This document shows positions 62,803-64,000 of a stretch of 64,000 nucleotides of DNA, in pieces. Below the pieces are notes generated by a model that was not told where the DNA came from, did not search any database, and saw only the letters and a list, made by a program, of their open reading frames with translations. The DNA lies in assembly GCF_029227915.1 (NCBI RefSeq), contig NC_079879.1, positions 11,534,001 through 11,598,000 on the forward strand, given 5' to 3'. The stretch is from Hydractinia symbiolongicarpus. Lineage: Eukaryota; Cnidaria; Hydrozoa; Anthoathecata; Hydractiniidae. A program made the translations under genes and the position numbers. How positions within the stretch are numbered: the first letter of the stretch is position 1; every line of letters starts with the position of its first letter.

Positions 62803-63864
62803 TTAACTTTCGGAGTCGAGTTCCAAATGTACGTATGGAGTGGTTCCTCGGGAATCTGCGTGACAGCTCACATGGTGAAAAAAATTCATTCTTTTAGCTA
62901 AATGTTCCCGACCCCCAACCGAATCGAAAAATTTCGAAATTGACGAATAACGTAGAGATGATACATACCTTAAACTCAGGGACCTAGAAATAGTGTGAGT
63001 TTTTTTATCTGTAACCTGTTCAACATTGCGTACAGAGGCCATAATGCGCGTGTTTTTATTGCTTATGGTGTTTATTCATTTGCTCGTGCTGCGCATGTGC
63101 GGGAATTACTGAACACCTCGATGACACAGATAAACTGGGGAAGCGCTCAGAAATTAAAACTGGAATGACCGTGGTTACAAAATCGCTTCAGTGTAATCAA
63201 AATAAAAGTAGGACTGTTCGTATTCTATCTACTTTGAGGAGACATCTCGGGTGAAAAAAAGATGATCATCAAACAAACAATCCGTAAAGAGATACTGGAG
63301 TTACTTCTTGCTGCTCGACAATGATGACTATACAGACATTTTTAGGCAACAAATCCGTTAATTCAACAATTCTCTCAATGCACTCTTGCCTGCATAGCTT
63401 GTTAGTATTTGCTTAAGATTGCACCTTAATTATCAGGAAGCGCGAACTTAGTACGACAAAGATGACTGTACTACAAGGCTTTTACTCATAAGAACGCTCA
63501 ACATACCAAGATACTTCATCAAACGTTCTTGACTTTCCCGATTTGAATTTTCAAAATGTTCTTAAATTGTTTTTAACTTTCTCCTTATTTTGCAAATTTT
63601 GAACTTTAGAGGAGAATTTCAGTGCAACGATAAAAGAAGCTGTAACCTTCTCTGAAAACACGGGTATGCTTAGGGAAGACGTACTTTTCAAGACCTGGCC
63701 TGTCTAACGTTTGCGCAATGCAAGTTTTCCGATGAAAAACTGCAACGGGTGCTTGTCTGGACCGAGAAAACTGAGTCTACGATGTCCGCGCAGTACCGAC
63801 GCATTCATAATGATACTCAGTGCTTCCCAGTATTGAAAAGGCCTTTAATCTTCTCAACATGATC
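62803..63864. repeat. Unit 72, L, 1062 bp
   Basis: Head A; private GACAGCTCAC, AATAACGTAG and CTGTCTAACG. CAGACATTT; tail II with TTGAAAAGG. Confidence 0.95.
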
Positions 63865-64000
63865 TTAACTTTCGTAGTTGAGTTCCAAATGTACGTATGG
63901 AGTGGTTCCTCGGGATTCTGCGTGACACCTCACATGGTGAAAAAAATTCAATCTTTTAGCTAAATGTTCCCGACCCCCAACCGAATCGAAAAATAACGAA
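63865..64000. repeat. Unit 73, cut by window, type undetermined
   Basis: Only 136 bp of head. CGTAGTTGAG, TTCAATC and AATAACG resemble units 59 and 61, so an S unit is the likeliest continuation. Confidence 0.85.

Larger units (their letters stand above)
1..64000. repeat. Satellite array of two interleaved monomers, L (1062 bp) and S (743 bp)
   Basis: The whole window is head-to-tail copies of one repeat family with no inversion and no foreign insertion. The marker TTAACTTTCGGAGTCGAG (or a one-base variant) recurs at 72 positions. Spacings are almost always 1062 or 743 bp, and exceptions are small indels: 1059, 1061, 1063, 742, 744, 706 and 1014. The array runs off both window edges, so its true length is unknown. 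Units of the same type differ by only a few scattered bases per kilobase, as expected of a homogenised satellite. No gene-like sequence was found, so every gene-free stretch is accounted for by the repeat units. The family is not one I recognise. Confidence 0.98.

Noticed and set aside
1-64000. CRISPR array
   Set aside because: Repeats are near 1 kb and there are no unique spacers.
1-64000. rRNA, spliced-leader or snRNA gene repeat
   Set aside because: I could not find conserved rRNA, U-snRNA or spliced-leader words in either monomer; absence by eye is not proof.
1-64000. Array as a pure assembly artefact
   Set aside because: Units carry many private variants and three levels of nested order, which a simple assembly duplication would not produce. 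Local duplications such as 27.9-31.5 kb still deserve read support.

Overview
The window is one uninterrupted tandem-repeat (satellite) array. I see no protein gene, rRNA, tRNA, transposase, CRISPR array or unique sequence anywhere in it. By eye the base composition is about 40% G+C. A homogeneous, gene-free array of about 1-kb units over more than 64 kb points to a eukaryotic satellite, for example pericentromeric, subtelomeric or sex-chromosome heterochromatin. I do not recognise the family and cannot name the organism.

The array has 73 units in one orientation. I phased them at a constant marker, TTAACTTTCGGAGTCGAG. There are two monomer types. The long monomer (L, normally 1062 bp) occurs 33 times and the short monomer (S, normally 743 bp) 39 times, plus an unclassifiable 136-bp fragment at the right edge. 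Both types share a head (offsets 1-309) and a tail (last about 130 bp). Between these, L has a 374-bp segment that S lacks, and S has a 55-bp segment that L lacks. Both have a homologous body of about 250 bp that differs between L and S at roughly 16% of positions by my hand alignment. Heads and tails of L and S are nearly identical by comparison.

Shorthand used in the unit entries. Head class A reads GGGAATCTG, AATTTCG, TTGCGTAC, GTGTTTATTC, GCGGGAATT. Head class T reads GGGATTCTG, AATAACG, TTGCCTAC, GTGTTGATTC, GCGAGAATT. Tail I has GATTTCCGATGG and TTTGTCTGGACTG. Tail II has GTTTTCCGATG and CTTGTCTGGACCG. Tail III has TTTTTCCRATG followed by CCCTGCAGTCCCGCTGCGAT. A unit ends in either ACAAGATC or ACATGATC.

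Layout: 1-3117 is three L units in a row. 3118-16240 is irregular and rich in S runs (4920-8634 and 12564-16240). 16241-41509 is a strict L-S alternation, 14 dimers of 1805 bp, with a 3610-bp LSLS super-repeat present three times. 41510-64000 is irregular again, with long segments copied between about 44-50 kb and 58-63 kb. Every complete unit carries two short minus-strand reading frames of about 79 and 77-85 codons. Their decay pattern looks neutral and I do not call them genes. The biology here is array evolution: unequal exchange, local conversion and higher-order repeat formation.
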